Origin: G963663365 sp963663365
Lineage (GTDB): Bacteria; Hinthialibacterota; Hinthialibacteria; Hinthialibacterales; G963663365
DNA: 64,000 nt
Direction: 5' to 3'
Assembly: GCA_963663365.2 (NCBI GenBank)
Contig: CAXXIH010000008.1
Span: forward strand, 1,922,001 to 1,986,000
This document shows positions 18,233-27,120 of this stretch, in pieces. The translations under genes were made by a program, and so were the position numbers. The notes under the pieces were generated by a model. It did not search any database, was not told the origin of the DNA, and saw only the letters and a list, made by a program, of their open reading frames with translations. Numbering within the stretch: the stretch's first letter is position 1; every line of letters starts with the position of its first letter.

Positions 18233-21067
18233 GTGGGACGTAAGAAGACCGCCTCCAAGAAAACCGCCACGAAAAAGACTGTGCGCAAGAAGAGCGCTGA
18301 CAAAAAAGTCATCCATATCATCTCCAACACGCACTGGGACCGGGAATGGGCCTACCCCTTCCAAGAAACCCGCCTGTTGTTGGTGGAATTCATGGATAAT
18401 CTTTTGACGCTATTGGAAGAGCGCCCGGATTATCATTCCTTCCTAATGGATTCCCAGACGCTGTGTGTTGAGGACTATCTGGATCTTGTTCCCGAAGACC
18501 GGGAACGCATCGAGAAACAGGTGAAGGCGGGACGTCTCATCGTCGGCCCGTGGTACTCGCTGCCTGAAGAATATCTCGTGAACGGCGAGTCGCTGGTGCG
18601 CAATCTGCTGGTTGGACACCGTGTAGCCGGAAGCCTGGGCAAAATCAGCAAACTCGGGTACACGCCGTTCTCATACGGGCAAACATCGCAAATGCCACAG
18701 ATTTACAACGGCTTCGATATCGACACCATGATTTTCTATCGCGGTATCAATACGAAAAAAGCCGAATTCCTGATGGAAGGCCCCGATGGTTCGCAGCTGT
18801 TCGGCATGCGTTTCGGTTGCCTCTCACGGTTCAGCTACTATTTCTACCTCTACCGGAATGTGGTTCAGGGCATGACCCGCGATGAGTGGTGGTACAGCTG
18901 GGATAAGGGTGCGCGTCCGTTCCGTTTGTGCAATGAGGATAATCCTTTGGCGCACTATTACATTATGGATCCATCCAAAAAGATGTTCCGTAAAAGCATT
19001 ATCCCCAAGATGCTGGAGAAGCTCGTGACCGATGAGTCCGAGCATTTCAGCACTGAACATATCGCCTGCATGAACGGCTTCGATTCTTCCGAACCTGATT
19101 TCAAAGAATTGGATCTGCTGGAAGCCTGCCGCGCCGTTGCACCGAAAAACGTCACGCTTAAACAGACCGACCTGAAGTCTTACATGGATGAACTGCGCAA
19201 AACCATGAAGGGCCGCAAGCCGGAAACCATTTACGGCGAAAGCCGGGATCCAGGCGCGACAGGTAAATGGACACACTTATTCGGTGATGTCATTTCCAGC
19301 CGTCCGCGCATCAAACGCCATAACCACGATGCCGAAACCGCCGTGCAGCGTTGGGCCGAACCGTTCGCAGCCTTAGGAATGCTGGTGGGTGGCAACTATC
19401 CAAAATCGGCGATTGACTTGGCTTGGAAATACATTCTGCAAAATCATCCGCACGACACCATCTGCGGCGCGGGTGTGGATCAGATGCAGAAAGACCTGCA
19501 CTACCGCTTCGATCAGAGCATTATGATTTCTAAGGGTGTCGCCCGGCGCGGTCTGCAAGAAATCGCGAAACGGATCGACACTTCGGATATCGACTGCAAA
19601 GACTCAATCATCACCATCTTCAATCCGTGCCCCTATGAGCGCAATGAAGTGGTTACGGCTTATGTTGACCTGCCTGAATTACCCGATGGGCACGATCCCA
19701 GCCAGGCATTCATCATTCGCGATGAAAAAGGCAACGAAGTCGCGCGTCAGGAACGCACCCGCTATCCATTCGGAACCCTTGTTCGCAATCTGCAAGACAT
19801 CAGCCTCGAACAACGGGCCACGCGGGTCTTGTGCACTTTCCCGGTCAAGAAAATCCCCGGCCTTGGTTACAAGACCTATCACATCACATTCGAAGAACTA
19901 GACAGTCCGCGTATCGGCTCCATGGCGCCTGAACGCAACACGATGGAAAACGAGCATCTGCTGGTAACCATCAACGATAACGGCACCGTGGATATCCTTC
20001 ACAAAGAGACCGGCGCGGTATTCGATACGCTGCATTATTTGGAAGATTGCGGCGAAACGGGTCACTCCTGGGTGCACATGAGTCCGGAACATGACGAAGT
20101 GTTCACAAGCATGGGCTTCCCGGTAAAGATCGCGCTTGTTGAAGACGGTCCCCTCATGGTTCGTTATGAAGTGACCTACATGATGGAAGTGCCTGCCGGA
20201 TTATCCCAACAGCCGGATGGTGTGCACCGGAGCAAAGATCTTGTGCCGATGACTGTTAAATCGGTCATGACCCTGCGGCAAGGCCAGAAGTTCCTGCATA
20301 TCAAGACCAGCTGCAACAACATCGCCGAATTCCACCGTCTGCGCGCGGTCTTCCCCACACGTTTAGCCACGGATAAGACCAGCGCCGAAGCGGCCTTCGA
20401 TGTCATTGACCGGCCAATCGAAGTCAAACCGGACACGGTCTATTACGGCAAACCCAATCCCTATTATCCGAACCACCGGTTTATGGACATAAGTGATGGC
20501 GAGCAAGGTATTGCCCTTCTCAACAACGGCATCCGTGAATTTGAGGCCGTTCCTTCACCCGAACGTGAAGTGGCCCTCACTCTGCTGCGCGCATTCGAAT
20601 TCAAACAGTCTCCGGTTATCGACCAGTGGGACATTCATCCCGAGATGAAGCTTGCCCAGTGCCCCGGAGAACACGATTGGTCCTATGCCATCTATCCTCA
20701 CGCAGGAAATTGGCAAGAGGCCGGTGTCTATGAGCAGGCGGAAATCTTTACATTACCGCTCGAACTGGGCCAAGCCGGTCCGGGACCGGGCAATCTGCCC
20801 AAGAGCATGTCCTTTATCCGCGTGGAACCCAAAGACCTCATTATGAGCACCATGAAGCGGTGTGAAGAACGCGATAGTCTGATTCTTCGTCTTTACAATC
20901 CCACAGGCAAAAACATCAGCGGTAAGGTGCGTCTGTTCGAAAAACCGAAAGAGGCCTGGTTGACCAATCTTAATGAGGAACGCCGGGAAGAGCTTAAGGT
21001 TACAGGCAAGAGCGTGAATTTGAGCGTGGCCAAAAAGAAGATCGTCACGTTGGAATTGGTTTTCTAG
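18233..21067 (+). CDS. GH38-family alpha-mannosidase-like protein with lysine-rich tail
   Basis: A 944-residue protein of the glycoside hydrolase 38 fold. After a basic tail rich in KKTASKK/TATKK (residues 1-25) comes the signature HIISNTHWDREWAYPF, which in the family supplies the first zinc-binding His and Asp. The second zinc region NHPHDTICGAGVDQM is present. The place where family members carry the catalytic Asp (as in PDSFG) reads TPFSYGQTSQMPQIY, so the nucleophile and a zinc ligand appear replaced by Phe. No signal peptide is seen. The GTG at 18233 has an AAAGGA site nine bases upstream; the frame is open from 18080. It may be a GH38 branch with other catalysis, or inactive. Confidence 0.85.
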   Translation: MGRKKTASKKTATKKTVRKKSADKKVIHIISNTHWDREWAYPFQETRLLLVEFMDNLLTLLEERPDYHSFLMDSQTLCVEDYLDLVPEDRERIEKQVKAGRLIVGPWYSLPEEYLVNGESLVRNLLVGHRVAGSLGKISKLGYTPFSYGQTSQMPQIYNGFDIDTMIFYRGINTKKAEFLMEGPDGSQLFGMRFGCLSRFSYYFYLYRNVVQGMTRDEWWYSWDKGARPFRLCNEDNPLAHYYIMDPSKKMFRKSIIPKMLEKLVTDESEHFSTEHIACMNGFDSSEPDFKELDLLEACRAVAPKNVTLKQTDLKSYMDELRKTMKGRKPETIYGESRDPGATGKWTHLFGDVISSRPRIKRHNHDAETAVQRWAEPFAALGMLVGGNYPKSAIDLAWKYILQNHPHDTICGAGVDQMQKDLHYRFDQSIMISKGVARRGLQEIAKRIDTSDIDCKDSIITIFNPCPYERNEVVTAYVDLPELPDGHDPSQAFIIRDEKGNEVARQERTRYPFGTLVRNLQDISLEQRATRVLCTFPVKKIPGLGYKTYHITFEELDSPRIGSMAPERNTMENEHLLVTINDNGTVDILHKETGAVFDTLHYLEDCGETGHSWVHMSPEHDEVFTSMGFPVKIALVEDGPLMVRYEVTYMMEVPAGLSQQPDGVHRSKDLVPMTVKSVMTLRQGQKFLHIKTSCNNIAEFHRLRAVFPTRLATDKTSAEAAFDVIDRPIEVKPDTVYYGKPNPYYPNHRFMDISDGEQGIALLNNGIREFEAVPSPEREVALTLLRAFEFKQSPVIDQWDIHPEMKLAQCPGEHDWSYAIYPHAGNWQEAGVYEQAEIFTLPLELGQAGPGPGNLPKSMSFIRVEPKDLIMSTMKRCEERDSLILRLYNPTGKNISGKVRLFEKPKEAWLTNLNEERREELKVTGKSVNLSVAKKKIVTLELVF

Positions 21068-21094
21068 CCTGACATTTCTTCTAAAGATGACTCA

Positions 21095-21140
21095 TCGGGC
21101 CCGGCTCTACGTGCACCATGCACGGCATGACCGGGCCCGA
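21095..21140. other. large GC-rich inverted repeat after the GH38 gene
   Basis: Perfect 10-bp arms TCGGGCCCGG and CCGGGCCCGA enclose a second hairpin (CGTGCA-cca-TGCACG). No T-run follows. It may end transcription of the GH38 gene or act as a DNA structure. It abuts the tandem repeat at 21141. Confidence 0.5.
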
Positions 21141-21190
21141 ATCAATTTAGATCAACTTAGAGCAACTTAGATCAATTTGGATCAACTTAG
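21141..21190. repeat. five tandem 10-bp repeats, ATCAAYTTRG
   Basis: Five consecutive units of ten bases: ATCAATTTAG, ATCAACTTAG, AGCAACTTAG, ATCAATTTGG, ATCAACTTAG. The period is close to one helical turn. They lie between the inverted repeat and the fusion gene, 143 bases before its start codon. Confidence 0.85.
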
Positions 21191-21332
21191 GGGCATAATT
21201 TGGAGTATCCGAATTCAGCCTCGCATATGGCGCCGGTGAGTCACCGCCGCTACACTCGGCTTCCCGGCGTTTCGTATAACAGCGCCACCCATTAAACGAC
21301 AAATCAAAAAAGCTGGAAATTTGCCAATCACG

Positions 21333-22547
21333 ATGACGACTCCAATTCTCGAACAATTGCGTAACGATTCAAAAGCCGGAAGCATTGCGGCTGAAATTTT
21401 GGACCGCCACAGCGCCGTTGCGGCGATTTACGAAGACCTTTTTGTCAAACGGCCCGAAACCAAATGTTTCGCAGCAGAATTGCTCTTGGCCTACGATGCA
21501 ATCGTGCGCAGCCTCGATGCGGGAGGCACACTATTTGCCGGCGGGAACGGAGGCAGCCATAGCGATGCGCTGCATATTACGGGGGAACTGCTCAAGAGTT
21601 TCGACCGGAATCGTCTGCTCACCGAAGATGAACGTAAAGCCTTCGATGGTTTGCCGTATGCGGAAGAAGTCTCCAGCCAAGTCGAGCACGGATTCCGTTC
21701 CATCGCCTTGGGCTGCAATGGAGCACTTACATTTGCTGTGCAGAACGATTTCGCCCTGCCCAAGACCGCCTTTGCACAAGAACTATTCGCCATGGGCAGG
21801 CCGGGCGATGTGCTATTGGGAATCAGTACCAGCGGCAATGCCCGCAACCTGATGTATGCCATGACTGTGGCCAAAGCGATTGGCATGACCACAATCTCAC
21901 TAACCGGAGAGTCAGGCGGCGAAATGGGAGCAGCGGCCGATATTGCCATCAAGGCTCCCGCAAAAATCACAAGCCTGGTCCAAGAACTGCACCTGCCCAC
22001 CTATCATGCCTTATGCGCGATGATTGAGGCCCGCCGTTTCAGTGGTGAAAAGCAGGCGGCTATCCCGCCTCGCGGAAGTGTGTTGAGTCCCGATGCGCTC
22101 GAGCGCGTTATTAAATCGCTCAAACTCTCCGGAAAACGCGTAGTCTGGACAAATGGGTGCTTCGATATTCTGCATTTGGGCCATATCACGTACCTCAATA
22201 TGGCAAAAGAACGCGGCGATGTGCTGATTGTGGGTATCAATAGCGACGCTTCGGTGCGGGCGATCAAAGGCCCCGAGCGCCCCATTATCAACGAACGCCA
22301 ACGGGCCGAAATACTCAGCAATCTCAATGCAGTGGACTATGTGACCATTTTTGAAGACACCAACACCGTAGGACTGCTGGAGCGGCTCAAGCCGGATGTT
22401 TACGCCAAAGGCGGCGATTACACGATTGAAACGATTGTTGCCGAGGAACGCGCGGTTGTCGAAAGTTATGGCGGCGAGATCGCCATTTTGGACAAGATTG
22501 AAGATTCTTCAACCACACGGATCTTGGAGCAGATCAAAAAGCAGTGA
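21333..22547 (+). CDS. fused sedoheptulose-7-phosphate isomerase / heptose-1-phosphate nucleotidyltransferase
   Basis: A 404-residue fusion. Residues ~1-240 form a GmhA-type SIS domain: GNGGSHSDALHITGEL with the His and Glu of the zinc site, ISTSGNARNLMYAM, and QELHLPTYH keeping the second Gln/His pair. It would make D-glycero-D-manno-heptose 7-phosphate. Residues ~265-404 form the cytidylyltransferase domain of HldE/RfaE2: VVWTNGCFDILHLGHITYL (nucleotide-binding HxGH), GINSDASVRAIKGP, DVYAKGGDYT and SSTTRIL. The kinase domain that bacterial HldE carries is absent. Both would serve ADP-heptose synthesis for lipopolysaccharide. The ATG at 21333 is preferred over TTG 21321; the ribosome-binding site is weak. 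Confidence 0.92.
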   Translation: MTTPILEQLRNDSKAGSIAAEILDRHSAVAAIYEDLFVKRPETKCFAAELLLAYDAIVRSLDAGGTLFAGGNGGSHSDALHITGELLKSFDRNRLLTEDERKAFDGLPYAEEVSSQVEHGFRSIALGCNGALTFAVQNDFALPKTAFAQELFAMGRPGDVLLGISTSGNARNLMYAMTVAKAIGMTTISLTGESGGEMGAAADIAIKAPAKITSLVQELHLPTYHALCAMIEARRFSGEKQAAIPPRGSVLSPDALERVIKSLKLSGKRVVWTNGCFDILHLGHITYLNMAKERGDVLIVGINSDASVRAIKGPERPIINERQRAEILSNLNAVDYVTIFEDTNTVGLLERLKPDVYAKGGDYTIETIVAEERAVVESYGGEIAILDKIEDSSTTRILEQIKKQ

Positions 22548-22669
22548 TGCCATCCGGCCTGTGTTCATGTAATTCACATTCCGTGCGCTTCTTGTCTGTA
22601 GTAGAATAATGTTCCCCATTTCCCCGGGCCGGGGAAGGGCGTATCGATTTTTCCCACAAGGAGTCAGTC

Positions 22670-23881
22670 ATGATATCGCGACAATTGGGTGTGGCGGTTT
22701 GTGCGGTTATTTTTGCGCTGGTTGCCGCACCGCTTTGCGTTTCCGCTTCACAAAACTTAAATCAGCTCACGCCGGAAGAAAAAGAAGACGGTTGGATGCT
22801 TCTTTTCAACGGTACAGACACAAGCGGTTGGGTTAATTATCAAGGTCCGGAATGGACGATACAGGATGGCCTGTTGATTGGTCCTTCAACCTCATCCGGT
22901 TGGTTGGGAACCGACGCCATTTTCGACAATTTCCAATTGAAACTGGAATACTGGGTCGATAAAGGTGATACGCACGAATCGAACAGCGGTATTTTTATCC
23001 GCGCCGATAAGGACAGCGAACAGCCATGGGTGGATGGATACGAACTCCAAATCAGTCTCGAAGATCCCAAAAATCCAACCGGCAGTATCTATAACATCGT
23101 TCCTACCAGCATTACTCAGCTGAATGAAGAAAAAATCGCGCCGCAGAAACAGTGGAATCAGGTTGAAATTCGCTGCATGAACAGCCGCATTCAAGCCTGG
23201 TACAACGGCAATCCGCTGCAAGATGCTTATCTGCATGTGCGGGATCAGGGCGTGATCGGTATTCAGCAGCACCATCCCGGCGTGACCATCAAATACCGCA
23301 ATATCAAAATCAAAAAACTGACCGCGTCTGATGCCGAAGAGGGTTGGGTCCCGTGCTTTAACGGCAAAGACCTGGAAGGCTGGGAAGTTTTCGGAAAAGG
23401 TTTCTGGACGGTTGAAGACGGCACACTGGTTGGCCGAGGCACCAGTTTAGAAGGTGTCAAAGGCGGCATGGGCCATATCTACTACAAAGCCCGGAAATTC
23501 AAAAACTATGAAATGCGCGCCATGATTAAATGCAACACCGGCGGCAACAGCGGTTTTTATTTCCACGCCCGTCACCGCGCCAATCCCGACGATTGGCCTG
23601 ATGGTTACGAAGCGCAGGTCGACGTAACCGATGATAATTGGACCACGGGCGCAATTTACGGCATGGCCAAAGCCAAAGCATTGATTACGCTCGAAGACCG
23701 TTGGTTCTCAATGCGCGTGCGATGCATAGACAACCATTATCAAGTTTGGGTCAACGGCCAGTTGATGGTCGATCATCAGGATCCCAAGCAGGAATACGAA
23801 GACGGTTGGATTGCCTTGCAGTGCCACGATCCCGGCACGGTGATTATGTACAAAGATATCTATTACCGGCCACTCGACTGA
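22670..23881 (+). CDS. secreted protein with two DUF1080 (3-keto-disaccharide hydrolase) domains
   Basis: A 403-residue exported protein with a signal peptide ending near ASA. Two copies of the DUF1080 jelly-roll domain are visible: DGWMLLFNGTDTSGW through YRNIKIKKL (residues ~40-222), and EGWVPCFNGKDLEGW through MYKDIYYRPL (~227-402). Each has the NSGIFIRA- or NSGFYFHA-type strand. DUF1080 proteins cleave 3-keto-glycosides or bind glycans, usually in concert with oxidoreductases. A strong AAGGAG site precedes the ATG. A terminator follows the stop. Confidence 0.93.
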   Translation: MISRQLGVAVCAVIFALVAAPLCVSASQNLNQLTPEEKEDGWMLLFNGTDTSGWVNYQGPEWTIQDGLLIGPSTSSGWLGTDAIFDNFQLKLEYWVDKGDTHESNSGIFIRADKDSEQPWVDGYELQISLEDPKNPTGSIYNIVPTSITQLNEEKIAPQKQWNQVEIRCMNSRIQAWYNGNPLQDAYLHVRDQGVIGIQQHHPGVTIKYRNIKIKKLTASDAEEGWVPCFNGKDLEGWEVFGKGFWTVEDGTLVGRGTSLEGVKGGMGHIYYKARKFKNYEMRAMIKCNTGGNSGFYFHARHRANPDDWPDGYEAQVDVTDDNWTTGAIYGMAKAKALITLEDRWFSMRVRCIDNHYQVWVNGQLMVDHQDPKQEYEDGWIALQCHDPGTVIMYKDIYYRPLD

Positions 23882-23914
23882 CATTCATTCATAAAGCATT
23901 ACCGCAAATTGCAG

Positions 23915-23949
23915 ACAGGGCGTGAAATGATTTCACGCCCTGTTTTTTT
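23915..23949 (+). terminator. rho-independent terminator after the DUF1080 gene
   Basis: A perfect 13-bp stem (ACAGGGCGTGAAA / TTTCACGCCCTGT) with a three-base loop is followed by a run of seven Ts. Confidence 0.95.
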
Positions 23950-24228
23950 GAATACTCTTACCTTATTGAAATCACTAAACATCGTTTCTCAAGATAAGCA
24001 CCAGGATTATGGTGTCTTTAAGATTCGTTGCGCCGACGATGGCCGGTGTGATTTTTTTCATAAGCACGGTGTTTTGGTGAAACCAAACCAAATCTACACC
24101 GCTGTGCGGTCTTGACACACCTGCGGCAAAGCACCCACTATATATTGAAGGGTGGCACTCAAAGAAGCCGTCAAAATGTTTTCTTGTTTCACCACGGAAA
24201 CTATCGAAAGATGGGGGGTAAGTTCCGC

Positions 24229-27087
24229 ATGTCCAAACAAACCTTAGACCTGACCACACCTGTTGCGTTCTTTGAGTTTGCGAAAGACGATCCTGATCGG
24301 TGGAAACTCATCAAAGGTCGCAAAGTACGCCACTGTGAGCTAGGCGTAGGGCGCATAACCGATATCGTCAGGGTGACCTATGATGGAAGCCGAAAAATAA
24401 CCTGTGGGGGCATCCTTGTTGTATTCGGTCACGACGCTGTTTCGATGGCGGAGAGATTCAATACCAGTGCCTCTGCAGATGCTACGTTCACAGTGGCGAG
24501 GTCGCTAAGCAGAGGTCACCAACCGCCGTTATCATTCAACACCAGAACCTTTGCAGATGGAACGTTCACAGCATTTGTCGAGGACACGGAAGAGATGCTA
24601 AAGCACATTAGGGACGCGCTCAGCCGTCTTGACCTCGCACAGGCATCGCACATCGTCGAGGACACGGAAGAGATACTACAGCACATTAGGGATGCGCTTA
24701 GCCGCCTTGACCTCGAAAAGGCATCGCACCTTTATGATTGCTACAAAGAACAGATAGAAAAGGCTGCTTTTGATTACGAGGCGGAAGCCAAACCTTATCT
24801 TGACCTGTATAACCTCCTCCGAAAACATGATTTTGGACAAGCAGATGCCTTCTTCATGAATCATGACGTTGTGGTTGAAGCGGGTGCCTACGAGCAGAGC
24901 AAGGCAGAGCACCTGATTGATTACTTCCATAGCAGGCGAGTTCGGAAGATCGATCATTACAAAGGACTTGCTCTTGCCAAACTATGCGGGAATGTTCTCG
25001 TTACAGCTAGGGCAGGATCTGGCAAGACCACACTGCTTACACACCTTACAAGTCTTTTGGTAGATCGGTACGGCGTGGATCCCCATGCAATCCTTGTCTT
25101 GGCCTTCAACCGTAAGGCGGCCCAGGAAATCGGGCGAAGAATCGTGGCAGACCTTCAACTACCCAAGTTTGCTAACGCACGTACATTTCACAGCTTGGCA
25201 TTTCAAGTTGTCCGACCCACAACCAAAATTCTGTATGACAATAATGATGAAACGTTTGCCGCTGATTTGAGCCAGTTCGTCCAAGACGTTCTTCGCCGCA
25301 TTAATAAGAACTCTGCTTTTTGGAAGAAGATGCACACTGTTTTCCGCGCGGAATTGCAGGAACTGGAGCGGTCAGGCTCACTCCTGAGCAACAGCGATTA
25401 CCTTATGTTCCGAAGGAACCTCTCGCACATAACGCTCAAAAATGAATACGTAAAGTCCACTGGCGAGAAAATCATCGCGGACTTTCTCTTTGAACATGGC
25501 ATCCAATACAGATACGAACACCCCGTATACTGGGGCAGCTCGGTGTATCGCCCGGATTTTACCTTTTCCGATGGCACTCAAGAAATCATCATTGAGCACT
25601 GGGCATTGGACCCAGACGATCCGAATGCGACGCTACCCGAACATTGGACTACCAATGCAACAGAATACAGAAATGAGATTGACGAGAAGCGCAAATTCTG
25701 GCGGACGCGCAAATCCATTCTTCTGGAGACATCCACACGTGATCTTCGTGCAGGGCGCAAAGCCTTTGAACGAAGACTCGAATCTCTCATCCTGGGTATT
25801 GGGATGCCGTATGAACGATTGGACGAGAAGACCCTGGAGAAAGAAGTCCGCATAAAACATCTCACGCGAATGACCAAACTGTTCGTTCAGTTCATCCAAA
25901 AATGCAAGAAACAAAGGTGGACTGCAGAAGAAGCAGCGGCAAGAGTGAGAGGGTATCGAGCAAATAACGACAGAGAGAATGTTTTTCTTGGCTTGGCGGT
26001 CCGTGTATATGCGGAATACGAGAAGGCACTCGCACGAGAAAATTATATTGATTTCGACATTCTTATGGAATCGGCAGTCACCGTTCTGAACAAATCCCAA
26101 GGGCGGTGCTCGGTCCGTTTTGATAGGCAGGAACTGTTCATACCCGACCTGCGCTGGATCTTAATTGACGAATATCAGGACTTTTCTCCCCAGTTCTCTG
26201 CCCTCTTGCAGTCGCTTCGTCAGCACAACCCGGAAATCCGCCTGTTCTGCGTTGGGGATGATTGGCAGGCCATCAACCGCTTTGCCGGTTCCGATCTCTC
26301 TTTCTTTCATGAGTTTGCCGATCATTTTGATAACAGCGCAGCCGCCGTTTTGCCAACGAATTACCGAAGTCACAAGGCCATCGTCGAAGCCGGGAACCTC
26401 ATTATGCAAGACAGAGGCACTCCGGGAGAATGGTTGCCAGACAAGCTGGCCGGAGAGCTTCACGAGCGAAATATCGACGAAGTCTGGATTGAATGCCGAC
26501 CCGATGATCAACACGCTAAAGCCCGCGAAGCAGATAAGAGGTTCCGTTTTCTTCGGACACTGGATGACGGGCGCGAGATATCTGATGACTCTGGGGAGAC
26601 CGTTGCCCGCTATCTGAAGTGTGTTTATGAAATCATGACCGAGCAAAGGAACCTGGGAAAGACTGTTGCATTCCTTTCACGGACAAACCGTTTCCACCAT
26701 TTGAGTGAGCTGAAGAAATTTATTGACAAGCTCATTGCGTGTTTTACACCAGAGCAAGTGCGATCTATGGGCGGACGAGATAGCATTAAGAAGAATATCC
26801 GAATCGGCACGGCACACAGCTTCAAGGGGTTGGAGGCGGACATCGTCTTCTTGCTACATGCATGCAAGGGCGCTTTTCCCTTGATTCACCCGGACTATGT
26901 GCTGTTTGGTTTATTCGGTGATACGGAACAGCAGATACTTGAAGATGAGAGGCGCCTGTTCTATGTCGCGGTAACACGTGCACGTGAGCAGCTGTGGTTC
27001 TTGACAGAAACCGAACGACAGTCTGATTTCGTACAAGAAATCCTGGGAGATTGCAATTCCAATCCATCCCCTCGACACGTACGTTGA
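24229..27087 (+). CDS. UvrD-like superfamily 1 helicase with embedded nuclease-like domain
   Basis: A 952-residue SF1 helicase. N-terminal residues ~18-70 resemble a tudor/CarD-like module (GRKVRHCELGVGRITDI). Residues 117-168 are two 26-residue repeats. The helicase core has Walker A ARAGSGKTTLL (~residue 262), the Walker B LIDEYQDFSPQF (~645), GDDWQAINRF, NYRSHKAI, HSFKGLEADIVFL and VAVTRAREQL (~912). Inserted between the first motifs, residues ~405-540 hold KSTGEKIIADFLFEHGI, YRPDFTF and IIIEHWAL followed by ETSTRDL, the pattern of a PD-(D/E)XK-like nuclease, although the acidic-basic pair is not canonical. It probably acts in DNA repair or defence. The ATG follows a GGGGGG-rich site; an IS element lies 33 bases beyond the stop. 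Confidence 0.88.
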   Translation: MSKQTLDLTTPVAFFEFAKDDPDRWKLIKGRKVRHCELGVGRITDIVRVTYDGSRKITCGGILVVFGHDAVSMAERFNTSASADATFTVARSLSRGHQPPLSFNTRTFADGTFTAFVEDTEEMLKHIRDALSRLDLAQASHIVEDTEEILQHIRDALSRLDLEKASHLYDCYKEQIEKAAFDYEAEAKPYLDLYNLLRKHDFGQADAFFMNHDVVVEAGAYEQSKAEHLIDYFHSRRVRKIDHYKGLALAKLCGNVLVTARAGSGKTTLLTHLTSLLVDRYGVDPHAILVLAFNRKAAQEIGRRIVADLQLPKFANARTFHSLAFQVVRPTTKILYDNNDETFAADLSQFVQDVLRRINKNSAFWKKMHTVFRAELQELERSGSLLSNSDYLMFRRNLSHITLKNEYVKSTGEKIIADFLFEHGIQYRYEHPVYWGSSVYRPDFTFSDGTQEIIIEHWALDPDDPNATLPEHWTTNATEYRNEIDEKRKFWRTRKSILLETSTRDLRAGRKAFERRLESLILGIGMPYERLDEKTLEKEVRIKHLTRMTKLFVQFIQKCKKQRWTAEEAAARVRGYRANNDRENVFLGLAVRVYAEYEKALARENYIDFDILMESAVTVLNKSQGRCSVRFDRQELFIPDLRWILIDEYQDFSPQFSALLQSLRQHNPEIRLFCVGDDWQAINRFAGSDLSFFHEFADHFDNSAAAVLPTNYRSHKAIVEAGNLIMQDRGTPGEWLPDKLAGELHERNIDEVWIECRPDDQHAKAREADKRFRFLRTLDDGREISDDSGETVARYLKCVYEIMTEQRNLGKTVAFLSRTNRFHHLSELKKFIDKLIACFTPEQVRSMGGRDSIKKNIRIGTAHSFKGLEADIVFLLHACKGAFPLIHPDYVLFGLFGDTEQQILEDERRLFYVAVTRAREQLWFLTETERQSDFVQEILGDCNSNPSPRHVR
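24577..24732 (+). repeat. 78-bp tandem duplication inside the helicase gene
   Basis: Units 24577-24654 and 24655-24732 differ at about nine bases and encode VEDTEEMLKHIRDALSRLDL and VEDTEEILQHIRDALSRLDL, each continued by six residues. Thirteen-residue blocks beginning FNT at 24457 and 24535 are also offset by exactly 78 bases. Confidence 0.9.
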
Positions 27088-27090
27088 TAA

Positions 27091-27120
27091 AGTGAGCGGC
27101 GAAGCGGCCGCCGCCAGTTT
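27091..27120 (+). repeat. left copy of 30-bp direct repeat flanking the IS
   Basis: Perfectly identical to 28784-28813. It starts three bases after the helicase stop and contains a GC-rich hairpin (GCGGCG...CGCCGC), perhaps the helicase terminator, which the IS would have used as target. Confidence 0.9.

Noticed and set aside
21141..21190. Tandem repeat as a CRISPR array
   Set aside because: Units are ten bases without spacers; no cas genes lie nearby.
24112..24146. TTGACA and TATATA as a promoter for the helicase gene
   Set aside because: The spacer is 21 bases or more, too long for the usual 16-19.
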